A stretch of DNA of 20,982 nt, taken from an uncultured Bulleidia sp. Its GTDB lineage: Bacteria; Bacillota_I; Bacilli_A; Erysipelotrichales; Erysipelotrichaceae. The notes beneath the pieces were generated by a model. It saw nothing but the letters and a program-made list of their open reading frames with translations. It did not search any database and was not told where the DNA came from. A program made the position numbers and the translations under genes. This document shows positions 7,633-14,918 of the stretch, in pieces (positions within the stretch are counted from its first letter, which is position 1; each line of letters starts with the position of its first letter). Location: assembly GCA_934754415.1 (NCBI GenBank), contig CAKVIS010000033.1:1-20982 (forward strand), given 5' to 3'.

Positions 7633-9068
7633 GCTTTACGCTTCCTTTCTTCTTCCATGAACTGCTGGTACCAGTAAAAACTGTCTTTCTTATATCTTTT
7701 ATACGTACCATGACCTGTATTATCCGCATCTACATAGATAACACCATATCTTTTTTCCATTTCACAGCTTCCGGCAGATACGATATCGATAACACCCCAC
7801 ATGATATATCCCAAAACATCCACACCATCTTTCTGTGCTTCTTTGATCTGTTCAAAGTGCTCTTTCAGATAGGCAATACGATACGCATCATGGATTTTGC
7901 CATCCTGTTCCAGTACATCTTTTGTACCAAGCCCATTCTCTGAGATAAAGACTGGTTTTTGATAACGATCATAGACTCTGTTTAAAGTCACACGTAATCC
8001 TACAGGATCTATCTGCCATCCCCAATCTGTTGCCTTAAGATATGGATTTTTCACTGTAGCCACCAGATTCCCTGCTGTTTTTTCTTTCTCCTGGCAAGAA
8101 GTGACAGAAGACTGATAATACGAAAAAGATACAAAGTCTGCAGTATATGCAGAAAGTATTTGTTTGTCTTCTTCTGTAATATGCAGCTTTATATTTTTCT
8201 CTTCAAAGAAGCGATGCATATACGAAGGATAATACCCTCGTGTTAACACATCTGCACAAAACCATGTGTTACGGTTTTCTTCTTCAATTGCTTTCATGTT
8301 ATCTTCTGGTTTACAGGAATATGGATAATAACAGAAACACGCAACCATACATCCAAACAATCCCTTTACTTTCATACTTCGTCCAAGTGCAATCACTCGA
8401 GCACTTGCGACAAACTGATGATGCAAAGACTGAAATACTTCACTGAGATCATAGGGAGCATCATTCTCTTTAACCAGAGCCACACCATTAAACGGTGAAA
8501 AATAGCCTGCATTGATTTCATTAAACGGGAGGTAATACGCAATATATTCTCCCCAGTTTTCAAATATTGTTCTGCAATAGCGTACATACAGATCTATAAG
8601 TGTACGGTTTTTCCATCCACCGTATTTTTCCACCAGGTGTAATGGTACAGCATAGTGTGTCATGGTCAGAAATACTTTCATACCTGCTTTGCGTATTTCT
8701 TCAAACACTTCGTTATAATACCGGATACCTTCTGGATTTGGTTCTGCTTCATCTCCGCATGGATACAGTCTTGCCCAGCTGATGGACAATCTGTAAATAT
8801 CTATTCCAAGCTCTTTCAAAAGACCAATATCTTCCACTGTATGATAATATCCTCTGGATCCTTCACGGAAAGGATAGAAATTCTCTGTATCGCTCTTTGC
8901 TTTTTCTATGGCATTTCTGTCTAACAGACGTGTAGCAGTAGTGGCATTGGAAGTTCTTTTCTGATACAAACGGCAATCCTGCGTATCCATTCCTTTGCCA
9001 CCTTCCTGCCATCCACCTTCATACTGGCTGGAAGCCGTAGCTCCACCCCACAATATTTTCTTACACAT
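7629..9068 (-). CDS. Glycoside hydrolase family 1, 6-phospho-beta-glucosidase-like
   Basis: The 479-residue protein is a full-length GH1 TIM-barrel enzyme. The acid/base is Glu184 in LPFNEIN, the FNEIN form common in 6-phospho-beta-glucosidases. The nucleophile is Glu377 in ISENGLG. The phosphate-binding region is seen as SAGSCEMEKRYGVIYVDADN (431-450), with Ser, Lys439 and Tyr441 in the family positions, so a 6-phosphorylated substrate delivered by a PTS is expected. There is no signal peptide. Its place between mupG-2 and the amino-sugar kinase suggests a beta-linked phospho-disaccharide from the same import route, possibly containing an amino sugar; simple cellobiose or other beta-glucoside phosphates remain possible. 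AAAGGAG lies 6 bases before the ATG. A hairpin in the 76-base gap before the gene may lower or tune its expression. Confidence 0.93.
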   Translation of the reverse strand: MCKKILWGGATASSQYEGGWQEGGKGMDTQDCRLYQKRTSNATTATRLLDRNAIEKAKSDTENFYPFREGSRGYYHTVEDIGLLKELGIDIYRLSISWARLYPCGDEAEPNPEGIRYYNEVFEEIRKAGMKVFLTMTHYAVPLHLVEKYGGWKNRTLIDLYVRYCRTIFENWGEYIAYYLPFNEINAGYFSPFNGVALVKENDAPYDLSEVFQSLHHQFVASARVIALGRSMKVKGLFGCMVACFCYYPYSCKPEDNMKAIEEENRNTWFCADVLTRGYYPSYMHRFFEEKNIKLHITEEDKQILSAYTADFVSFSYYQSSVTSCQEKEKTAGNLVATVKNPYLKATDWGWQIDPVGLRVTLNRVYDRYQKPVFISENGLGTKDVLEQDGKIHDAYRIAYLKEHFEQIKEAQKDGVDVLGYIMWGVIDIVSAGSCEMEKRYGVIYVDADNTGHGTYKRYKKDSFYWYQQFMEEERKRKA

Positions 9069-9082
9069 ACATGACTCCTTTT

Positions 9083-9113
9083 AAAATAAGGTGACACCAC
9101 ATTGATGCCACCT
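9083..9113 (-). terminator. Intercistronic hairpin, possible attenuator, between mupG-2 and the GH1 gene
   Basis: On the minus strand AGGTGGCAT and GTGTCACCT (9105-9113 and 9089-9097) pair over 9 positions with two G-U around a 7-base loop, followed by TATTTT. A second palindrome, TTTTTGA-TTT-TCAAAAA, lies just before it at 9124-9140. This is the largest gap in the operon. It could be a partial terminator, or an RNA-processing or stabilising element. Confidence 0.5.
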
Positions 9114-9144
9114 GTATATTGCTTTTTTGATTTTCAAAAACTGT

Positions 9145-10260
9145 TTATCTGTTCAACATCCTGCAATGTTTTTCAGTAAAGCGAAACTTCTGCCATGGTC
9201 GAATATTGTCCAGTAAAAACAGTTCTTCCTGACGTATTCTTCCCACAACACTGGATTTTCCGGAATTCTTCATTGTCTTTTTAACAATCTGCAATTCACC
9301 GGCATAATGCCCGTATTCACTGCTTTCAATGACAATATCTCCCGGCTGTAAAGTTTCTTGTGGATTGATTAACGTAAATGTATGATCTTTGTACTTTACA
9401 CGGCTTTGCGTGGAACGAATCATATACTCATTAATATCGCCTCTGTTAAAATGCAGTTCTTCAAACAGAATCTTTCTTTCCACTTCAGAAAGACTTTCAG
9501 ATACTTCTTCTACTTCAAATGTGACCATCTGTAAGTTAAGATTTTTTAAAGCTTCTATTTCTTCTTTGGAAGGATAACAGTTGGAGATAATCATATCCTC
9601 CACACAATCCAGACTGATCAGATGTTTGATCTGTACATCCAATGGTAAATGTCTGTGCATTTCCAGTGTCGGTAAGCCATCTGTAACAGGCCATGGTCCA
9701 AAAGTATCTGTATTCTGGCTTGTCACAAAGGCAGCAGTACGTACACCATACTTACGGAACCTCTCAGAACATTTCAGGAAATACGGTAATGGTAATCCTG
9801 AATACTGATGAGGATAGAAGTTATGACATCCGCATAAATGATAACGATCAGGGCAATAGTCCATAATAGTATCTATGGCAGATACATCATTACTCATATT
9901 GATTTCAATCATCAATCCATACGGATTATAGGTCATAACTGCTTCTTCGTTACCTGTAAATCCCATATCCAGCCGCAATCCATCCGCATAAATTTCACGG
10001 AAGAAGGACAGGTCCTGATAAGAAATACCCAAAGTGGAAAATACACGTGGTGAAACATCCACAAAGATTTCAAAGCCTTTTTCTTTTGCAAAGCGATTCA
10101 CTTCCATGAATTCCTCTTTGATGGCCTCTTTGGGCTTATTCACAGATAAAAGACAGGAGAATATACGTGAACATCCTGCATCAGCCATCTGTGCAATATA
10201 AGCTTTCATTTCCTCTACCGTAGATTTTTCAGGATATATAGAAATTCCAAGTCGTCTCAT
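9145..10260 (-). CDS. MupG-like DUF871 protein, second copy (6-phospho-N-acetylmuramidase family)
   Basis: This 371-residue protein belongs to the DUF871 family, whose S. aureus member MupG hydrolyses MurNAc-6-phosphate-GlcNAc in the cytoplasm. It has an N-terminal TIM barrel and a C-terminal beta-rich domain (from about 265). Family landmarks are RLGISIYPE (3-11), FVDVSP (66-71), LRLDMGF (95-101), CHNFYPH (145-151), DGLPTLEMHR (194-203) and a GD-I-ESSEYGHYAGELQIV stretch in the C-terminal domain. It is 25 residues longer than the copy at 12.3-13.4 kb and clearly diverged; for example it has a SNCYPS segment where the other copy has GDSKAK. It starts 9 bases behind EIIC-2 with an AGAGG site. 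Pairing with that EIIC suggests a second substrate, such as another MurNAc-6P glycoside. Confidence 0.87.
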   Translation of the reverse strand: MRRLGISIYPEKSTVEEMKAYIAQMADAGCSRIFSCLLSVNKPKEAIKEEFMEVNRFAKEKGFEIFVDVSPRVFSTLGISYQDLSFFREIYADGLRLDMGFTGNEEAVMTYNPYGLMIEINMSNDVSAIDTIMDYCPDRYHLCGCHNFYPHQYSGLPLPYFLKCSERFRKYGVRTAAFVTSQNTDTFGPWPVTDGLPTLEMHRHLPLDVQIKHLISLDCVEDMIISNCYPSKEEIEALKNLNLQMVTFEVEEVSESLSEVERKILFEELHFNRGDINEYMIRSTQSRVKYKDHTFTLINPQETLQPGDIVIESSEYGHYAGELQIVKKTMKNSGKSSVVGRIRQEELFLLDNIRPWQKFRFTEKHCRMLNR

Positions 10261-10269
10261 ACTTACCTC

Positions 10270-11421
10270 TTATTTTTCTTCTTTCAGTAATCTGGCATCA
10301 TACCATAAGAAAAATGGCAGATAGCATAGAGCAGAAAACAATACCAGACCCAGGCTGACCATAAGCACTCTTAAAGAAATACCGGAAGTCAGCATACTTC
10401 CTATAAAGAATGGGGCAATCCATGGTGCAAGAACATGAGGTACAGGAATATATCCTGTTCTCATCAGCACCCAGGCAACACATCCACTGATCATAGAAAC
10501 TGCAAAAAATGGAATTTTCAGATATCTGTTTTCTACAATTGGCATACCGAAGATCACTTCTTCATTAATATTAAAAACAGCTGAAGATAACGCATTAGCT
10601 TTTAAAGCCTGCATTTGTTTACTTTTTCCAAACAGATAACACACAATGCATAAACCAAAAGTAGCACCACTTCCACCAATCCATACAAACCACTGATAGA
10701 ATGCTTCACTTCCAATGTACATGATTTCATTCTTTGTTAATACCGCATATAAGTTCATCAGTAACATCTGCGTCCAGAAAGGACGTAAGATAGTTCCCAG
10801 TATGGATACACCATGGATACCTTTTATCCAGAAATAACAGGTAAGACCAATAATGATCAGAATAGAAGGTAACGTGGATAAGGTATATACCAGGACCTGC
10901 AGTGGTACAGTCATCGCTGTCATCACTGTATCAGGAATTAAAGTCAGTAACCCCAGCATCACAAAAACAGTGACCGGTACAAGCAGTTTTACCAGATATT
11001 GAGAAACGGCTGGCGGAATGTGTTTCCATTCCGCCTTCTGTTTTTCAAGTATCTGTACGATTTTTAATAAACCGCTGATTATCACCATATCTGGAATGCT
11101 CATCCATAATGTGGCACTGAATCGTCCTGTCATCAGGACACTGCAAACACACCCAACAATCAGACAAAGCAGAACATCCATCTGTTTCTGTCTGGCATAG
11201 GCACAGGCAAAGACTGCACTGAAAAGAATGGAATGATAACTTAGAACATAGAGGATACATTCTTTCAGAAACAATACATTGCATAGAGAAGAAACTACAT
11301 ATACTAAAGAAATACCAACTATCCATATCGTCAAAGAAACATAGGTATTTCTCATGATCAAAAACATATCTGTCTGAGAGATATTGGCTATCCACTGATC
11401 CAATGTATTACTTAATCGCAT
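10270..11421 (-). CDS. PTS system EIIC component, lactose/cellobiose-type, second copy
   Basis: The 383-residue integral membrane protein has about ten hydrophobic segments and the EIIC fold. The conserved substrate-site His is His203 in KGIHGVSILG. The loop FNINEEVIFGMPIV (283-296) carries the conserved Glu287, but has Glu-Glu-Val where most relatives, including the copy at 14.6 kb, have Glu-Pro-Leu. An earlier GTG in frame would lengthen it by 18 residues inside murQ. The ATG at 11421 was chosen because the protein then begins like other EIICs (MRLSNTLDQW) and overlaps murQ by only 14 bases, with AAGGA about 15 bases upstream. There is no EIIB or EIIA domain here or nearby, so partner domains must be encoded elsewhere. 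It is probably coupled with mupG-2 as a transport and hydrolysis pair. Confidence 0.87.
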   Translation of the reverse strand: MRLSNTLDQWIANISQTDMFLIMRNTYVSLTIWIVGISLVYVVSSLCNVLFLKECILYVLSYHSILFSAVFACAYARQKQMDVLLCLIVGCVCSVLMTGRFSATLWMSIPDMVIISGLLKIVQILEKQKAEWKHIPPAVSQYLVKLLVPVTVFVMLGLLTLIPDTVMTAMTVPLQVLVYTLSTLPSILIIIGLTCYFWIKGIHGVSILGTILRPFWTQMLLMNLYAVLTKNEIMYIGSEAFYQWFVWIGGSGATFGLCIVCYLFGKSKQMQALKANALSSAVFNINEEVIFGMPIVENRYLKIPFFAVSMISGCVAWVLMRTGYIPVPHVLAPWIAPFFIGSMLTSGISLRVLMVSLGLVLFSALCYLPFFLWYDARLLKEEK

Positions 11422-12304
11422 TTTTGATAAAATGATTTCCTTTTTCCAGTCTTTCTTTTGCCGTTGCATAATCACATTGCAACAAGATCATAACAATGGC
11501 TGTCTTCGGATTTCTTCCACTTTCTTCAAAGGCTTTTTCCGCAGTGGCATAATCACAGTCCGTAGCTTCCATAATAATACGCTTACCACGTTCCAACAGT
11601 TTGGCATTGGATGGTTTTACATCCACCATTAAATTCTGGTAAGTTTTCCCAACGCCGATCATAGAAGCAGTAGAAATCATATTCAGGACCATTTTCTGTG
11701 CTGTACCTGCTTTAAGTCTTGTAGAACCTGTCAGTACTTCCGGACCCGTATTCAGATCTATGGCAAGTTTTGCCACTTTTCCGATTTCACTGTCGGGATT
11801 GCAGGACACACTCACGGTAACTGCACCGATTGCATTTGCCTTTTTCAGTGCGCCGATAGTATGCGGTGTACGGCCACTTGCCGCAAGTCCGATAACAACG
11901 TCTTTACCCGTCACTCCCGCATTTACAATGTCGGTTGCGCCAAGTTCTTCATTATCTTCTGCGCCTTCTTTGGCCTGTACAAACGCTTTATTACCTCCGG
12001 CAATCAACCCTGTAACTTCATTGGTTGTGCTGAATGTCGGTGGACATTCCACCGCATCCAGTACTCCAAGTCTGCCACTTGTTCCACTGCCTATATAGAA
12101 CAGTCTTCCACCCTGTTTTAAGGCTGCAACGACATATTCTACTGCCTGAGCAATTTCTTCCAGTTTATCTTTTACACAGAATGCCACCTTGGCATCTTCG
12201 TCGTTCATGATTGTCAGAAACTCCCTTAAGGATAAGGAATCTAACTGCATGGTTCTTGGATTACGTTGTTCCGTCGTCAAATGCGTAATTTGTACGCCTT
12301 TCAC
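11408..12304 (-). CDS. murQ: N-acetylmuramic acid 6-phosphate etherase
   Basis: The 298-residue SIS-domain enzyme splits the lactyl ether of MurNAc-6-phosphate to give GlcNAc-6-phosphate and D-lactate, the committing step of MurNAc use. TTEQRNPRT (10-18), the phosphosugar loop IGSGTSGRLG (71-80), DAVECPPTF (83-91) with Glu86, and KEGAEDN (112-118) with Glu116 match the conserved active-site segments. The UBA-like C-terminal helices (ATAEKAFEESGRNPKTAIVM) are complete. The start codon is GTG, supported by AAGGAGGTG 5 bases upstream, a ribosome binding site that overlaps the stop codon of the preceding mupG gene. Length is normal for the family. It lies between the two EIIC-MupG pairs and can serve both. 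Confidence 0.97.
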   Translation of the reverse strand: MKGVQITHLTTEQRNPRTMQLDSLSLREFLTIMNDEDAKVAFCVKDKLEEIAQAVEYVVAALKQGGRLFYIGSGTSGRLGVLDAVECPPTFSTTNEVTGLIAGGNKAFVQAKEGAEDNEELGATDIVNAGVTGKDVVIGLAASGRTPHTIGALKKANAIGAVTVSVSCNPDSEIGKVAKLAIDLNTGPEVLTGSTRLKAGTAQKMVLNMISTASMIGVGKTYQNLMVDVKPSNAKLLERGKRIIMEATDCDYATAEKAFEESGRNPKTAIVMILLQCDYATAKERLEKGNHFIKNAIK

Positions 12305-12316
12305 AATAACACCTCC

Positions 12317-13357
12317 TTAATCTGTCAGTTTTTCCAGTAAAATGGTTGTTTCTCCATCCACAAAATCCAGGATGTCGATATACTCCGGATGAATATATCC
12401 TATGACATTAGATCTTGCTTCGAACGGTAAATCTTTCTTTACAAGATAGACTTCACCGCTGTATCTTCCAGCCAGCTGGTTTTCCATCACAATGCATCCT
12501 CTTGGACGTACAGTGTTATGGTATACAGGAATTCCCTGTACTCTTGGTCGATTCACTCGAATAATACTTTCTGCTATATCACGTCTAACTTTCAGCTCTG
12601 TATCATAAAGATACTCGTATCCCGGTTCCAGATGGCACTGGATACGCATCACTTTATGTTCCATGTATTCTGAAATAGCTTTTAATGTGGATATTTTAGC
12701 TTTGCTGTCTCCGATGAAAACATCTTTGATGCCGCAATCATGTATCAGTTCCACTGCAGCCACATACGGATGCATCGTACGATGTTTTTCTACTGTAGGT
12801 AATCCTTCATATAACGGGAATCGTTTTAAAGCATCTCCGCATACAAAGACCTGAATGGTACATCCAAAAGCCAGAAAATCTTCATTTTTCTTTTTGAAGT
12901 AGTCAAGATCCAGTCCTGTATTGGAATGCGGATAGAAGTTATGTGTCAAAGCAATCTTATCCAGATCCACCCCTGCTTCCTTAGCCTGCTGTAAATACTG
13001 TTTATTAATAACACTGGCATTTAACATCAGATAGAAATCTTTCTGCAATGTCTTTACTACCTCAAAATCATCAAAGCCATAATCAAGACGCAAGGCTGTA
13101 AAGCCCATCTTCTTTAAAGCTGCATAGTCATTTTTTTCTACTTTCAGCTTTTCAAAGGTAACCGGTGAAATATCCGGTACCAGCGCAATGTCATATGCTT
13201 TACATGCGTCTAATAGTTTTGGGAGTTTTTCATCCAGTGTGGAATAATCTTCTTCCGGAATATGCAGCGAAGTAAATACATACTTCGCTCCACATTCTTT
13301 TGCCTGTTTAAGATACTCTAAATCAAAATCCTGAAAATAAATGGATATACCTAACAT
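12317..13357 (-). CDS. mupG: MupG-like DUF871 protein, first copy (6-phospho-N-acetylmuramidase)
   Basis: The 346-residue protein has the standard length and the two-domain DUF871 layout: a TIM barrel followed by a beta-rich C-terminal domain from about 235. Landmarks are MLGISIYFQD (1-10), LVPDISP (59-65), LRLDYGF (89-95), LTHNFYPH (137-144), EGLPTVEKHR (184-193), FIGDSKA (214-220) and ENQLAGRYSGEVYLVKKDL near the end. In S. aureus, MupG is encoded with murQ and murP and releases MurNAc-6-phosphate from the PTS-imported disaccharide MurNAc-GlcNAc; the same arrangement (EIIC, mupG, murQ) is seen here. The ATG overlaps the stop codon of EIIC-1 in TAATG, so the two are coupled. Confidence 0.92.
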   Translation of the reverse strand: MLGISIYFQDFDLEYLKQAKECGAKYVFTSLHIPEEDYSTLDEKLPKLLDACKAYDIALVPDISPVTFEKLKVEKNDYAALKKMGFTALRLDYGFDDFEVVKTLQKDFYLMLNASVINKQYLQQAKEAGVDLDKIALTHNFYPHSNTGLDLDYFKKKNEDFLAFGCTIQVFVCGDALKRFPLYEGLPTVEKHRTMHPYVAAVELIHDCGIKDVFIGDSKAKISTLKAISEYMEHKVMRIQCHLEPGYEYLYDTELKVRRDIAESIIRVNRPRVQGIPVYHNTVRPRGCIVMENQLAGRYSGEVYLVKKDLPFEARSNVIGYIHPEYIDILDFVDGETTILLEKLTD

Positions 13358-14655
13358 TATGCTTCCTCTGCCTGTTTTTCTTCTTCAAGGTCCTTACGTT
13401 CCATTGCTTTTACAAATGGATAGAACAACAAGAATAAGATAAACCATGCAAACAGAACAAACAATACTGCGTTTAAACTACCTGCCTGACCTGTTGTGGC
13501 AATCAGTGTCTTAATAGGTGCAGGCACAATCCAAGGTGCGGATAATACAGGAACAGGAATCAGACCTGTCATTGTAAAGATAATTGCAAAAACAGCAATG
13601 AGTACATATCCTACTACGAACGGAATCATCATTAAAGGATTTAACATGATTGGTAAACCGAAGATCAGTGGTTCGCCAATGTTGAAGATAGCTCCTGGTA
13701 ATGCAAGGAATCCCAATGTACGGATACGTTTGGATTTAGAGAAGCACATGATGACTGCAAGTGGTACAAGACCTGTCCAGATATAGTTATCATAGAATAA
13801 GCTTGTGAACATGTAAGGTAATGGTTCACCTGCTTCAAAAGCAACCTGGTTCATAGCTGTCATCTGAGTCCAGATAGGGCTTGCGACTGCACCAATAGCA
13901 CTGGAGCCATGAATACCAACAGACCATAATGCACGATTTAAGAAAGTAACCAATAATACAGTCCAAGGTGTGTCGGAACCTGTAACTAATGGTGAGAAGA
14001 TCTTTGTGACCATGTTAGGTAAGTCAAAGCTTAATACAACTGCTATGATCCACCAGAAACCAATAACGAAGATACTTGGAACAAGAGCAAGGAATGCACT
14101 GGCAACCATTGGAGGTACACCTTCAGGCATCTTGATTGTCCATTTTTTATTAATAACAAAACGATAAATTTCGATTGTGACAATACCGACTAATAATGCA
14201 ACGAATACGCCGGCTGCACCTAAGAACTTTGTAGGAACACCTGTAAAGCTTCCAGGTGTATCTGAACCTTCTACAACTGTAGCTACAGTCTGTGCAGGGA
14301 TAACCAGGAAGAAAGATGACAATGCCAGTACGATTGGTGCGATAAAATCAAGATTCTCTTTTTTATTCTTGTTATAGTATTCAATTGTTGCATAGGAAAC
14401 TGCAACAACTGCAAAGATAGCCATAAAACCTGTTCCAACACCGGAAGCTGCTGCCAGCTTCGCTTTGAAACCTGCAATTAATGTCTGCCATGCAGGTACA
14501 GGCATTGCGGCCAATAATAAGAAGATTGATCCGATAATCAATAAAGCTGTGAAACTGATAAATGTACGTTGCATAATCTGTACATATTTATAGTTTGAAA
14601 ATGTAATCAGCGGTGGAGCAATTTTCTGCTCGATAAAATTTGTTAATTTCTCCAT
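13357..14655 (-). CDS. PTS system EIIC component, lactose/cellobiose-type, first gene of the MurNAc operon
   Basis: The 432-residue membrane protein begins MEKLTNFIEQKIAPPL and has about ten hydrophobic segments. The sugar-site residues of this EIIC type are present: His249 in SVGIHGSSAIG and Glu328 in FNIGEPLIFGLPIMLNP (324-340). The C-terminus is charged and short, without an EIIB domain, unlike MurP of S. aureus or E. coli, which is an EIIBC fusion. An in-frame ATG 54 bases upstream (14709) exists but lies upstream of the likely transcription start; AAAGGA and GAGAGG before the ATG at 14655 support the shorter form. By position it is the likely transporter for MurNAc or MurNAc-GlcNAc. It is transcribed from a good promoter 46 bases upstream with a cre-like site between. 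Confidence 0.9.
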   Translation of the reverse strand: MEKLTNFIEQKIAPPLITFSNYKYVQIMQRTFISFTALLIIGSIFLLLAAMPVPAWQTLIAGFKAKLAAASGVGTGFMAIFAVVAVSYATIEYYNKNKKENLDFIAPIVLALSSFFLVIPAQTVATVVEGSDTPGSFTGVPTKFLGAAGVFVALLVGIVTIEIYRFVINKKWTIKMPEGVPPMVASAFLALVPSIFVIGFWWIIAVVLSFDLPNMVTKIFSPLVTGSDTPWTVLLVTFLNRALWSVGIHGSSAIGAVASPIWTQMTAMNQVAFEAGEPLPYMFTSLFYDNYIWTGLVPLAVIMCFSKSKRIRTLGFLALPGAIFNIGEPLIFGLPIMLNPLMMIPFVVGYVLIAVFAIIFTMTGLIPVPVLSAPWIVPAPIKTLIATTGQAGSLNAVLFVLFAWFILFLLFYPFVKAMERKDLEEEKQAEEA

Positions 14656-14679
14656 TTCCTTTTTTTCCTCTCCATACAA

Positions 14680-14694
14680 TGTAAAGCGCTTACA
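14680..14694 (-). promoter_or_regulatory. cre-like (CcpA) site in the leader of the MurNAc operon
   Basis: The minus strand reads TGTAAGCGCTTTACA, a near-palindrome around the GCGC core. It matches the first 12 positions of the cre consensus TGNAANCGNTTNCA and then is off by one inserted base. It lies at the predicted transcription start, a position where CcpA represses. CcpA itself is not in the window. Confidence 0.45.
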
Positions 14695-14700
14695 GCAATC

Positions 14701-14728
14701 ATTATACACATTTGAAATTGTATTTCAA
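14701..14728 (-). promoter_or_regulatory. Sigma-A-type promoter of the MurNAc operon
   Basis: On the minus strand the -35 box is TTGAAA (14728-14723) and the -10 box TATAAT (14706-14701), with a 16-base spacer. The start would be near 14694, about 40 bases before the EIIC-1 ATG. The -35 box is one arm of the palindrome at 14712-14728. Confidence 0.75.
14712..14728. promoter_or_regulatory. Perfect palindrome TTGAAAT-TGT-ATTTCAA, probable RpiR/MurR operator
   Basis: A 7+3+7 perfect inverted repeat covers the -35 box and half of the spacer of the operon promoter. A protein bound here would block RNA polymerase. The operon's own RpiR-type regulator is the natural candidate, by inference. Confidence 0.55.
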
Positions 14729-14737
14729 CTATTTAAG

Positions 14738-14753
14738 ATATTTCTTGAAATAT
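14738..14753. promoter_or_regulatory. Second palindrome ATATTTC-TT-GAAATAT
   Basis: A 7+2+7 perfect inverted repeat lies 10 bases beyond the first, with the same GAAAT/ATTTC half-sites in the opposite (outward) arrangement. It is probably an auxiliary regulator site upstream of the -35 box; chance is possible in such A/T-rich sequence. Confidence 0.4.
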
Positions 14754-14824
14754 TTTTTTATTCTATCTTTAAAATACTGCTGATATATCAAAAAAAGCCC
14801 TTAAAATACTCATTTTTCGCTTTA

Positions 14825-14835
14825 TGACAGTGTCA
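14825..14835. promoter_or_regulatory. Small palindrome TGACA-G-TGTCA
   Basis: A perfect 5+1+5 inverted repeat lies in the control region about 30 bases before the -35 box of the divergent hydrolase gene. It differs from the GAAAT repeats, so a second regulator could bind here. The middle of the control region also holds a direct repeat TTAAAATACT at 14769-14778 and 14801-14810, 32 bases apart. Confidence 0.3.
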
Positions 14836-14864
14836 GAATTATTTCAAAATATTGGCAGCATAGA

Positions 14865-14892
14865 TTGAAATTTCATTACATCATGATACAAT
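14865..14892 (+). promoter_or_regulatory. Promoter of the divergent serine hydrolase gene with operator-like repeats
   Basis: The -35 box TTGAAA (14865-14870) and -10 box TACAAT (14887-14892) are 16 bases apart, and the -10 is extended by TGA (TGATACAAT). The -35 box lies in TTGAAATTTC, which contains the palindrome GAAATTTC (14867-14874); an ATTTCAA half-site is at 14841-14847. The same half-sites occur in the facing operon promoter, so common control is likely. Confidence 0.7.
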
Positions 14893-14918
14893 GCTTGCAC
14901 ATATACAGAGGGACAGAT

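Noticed and set aside
7629..9068. Loss of the GH1 acid/base because the motif is FNEIN instead of NEP
   Set aside because: FNEIN is the usual form in 6-phospho-beta-glucosidases, so the glutamate is intact and the enzyme looks active.
11422..11475. GTG-started N-terminal extension of EIIC-2
   Set aside because: The added residues are highly charged, lie inside murQ and are not typical of EIIC; the ATG at 11421 gives the usual N-terminus.
11408..12304. murQ as a horizontally acquired gene because parts look richer in G/C than its neighbours
   Set aside because: The difference was judged by eye only, and murQ is strongly conserved and fits the operon; a composition plot would be needed.
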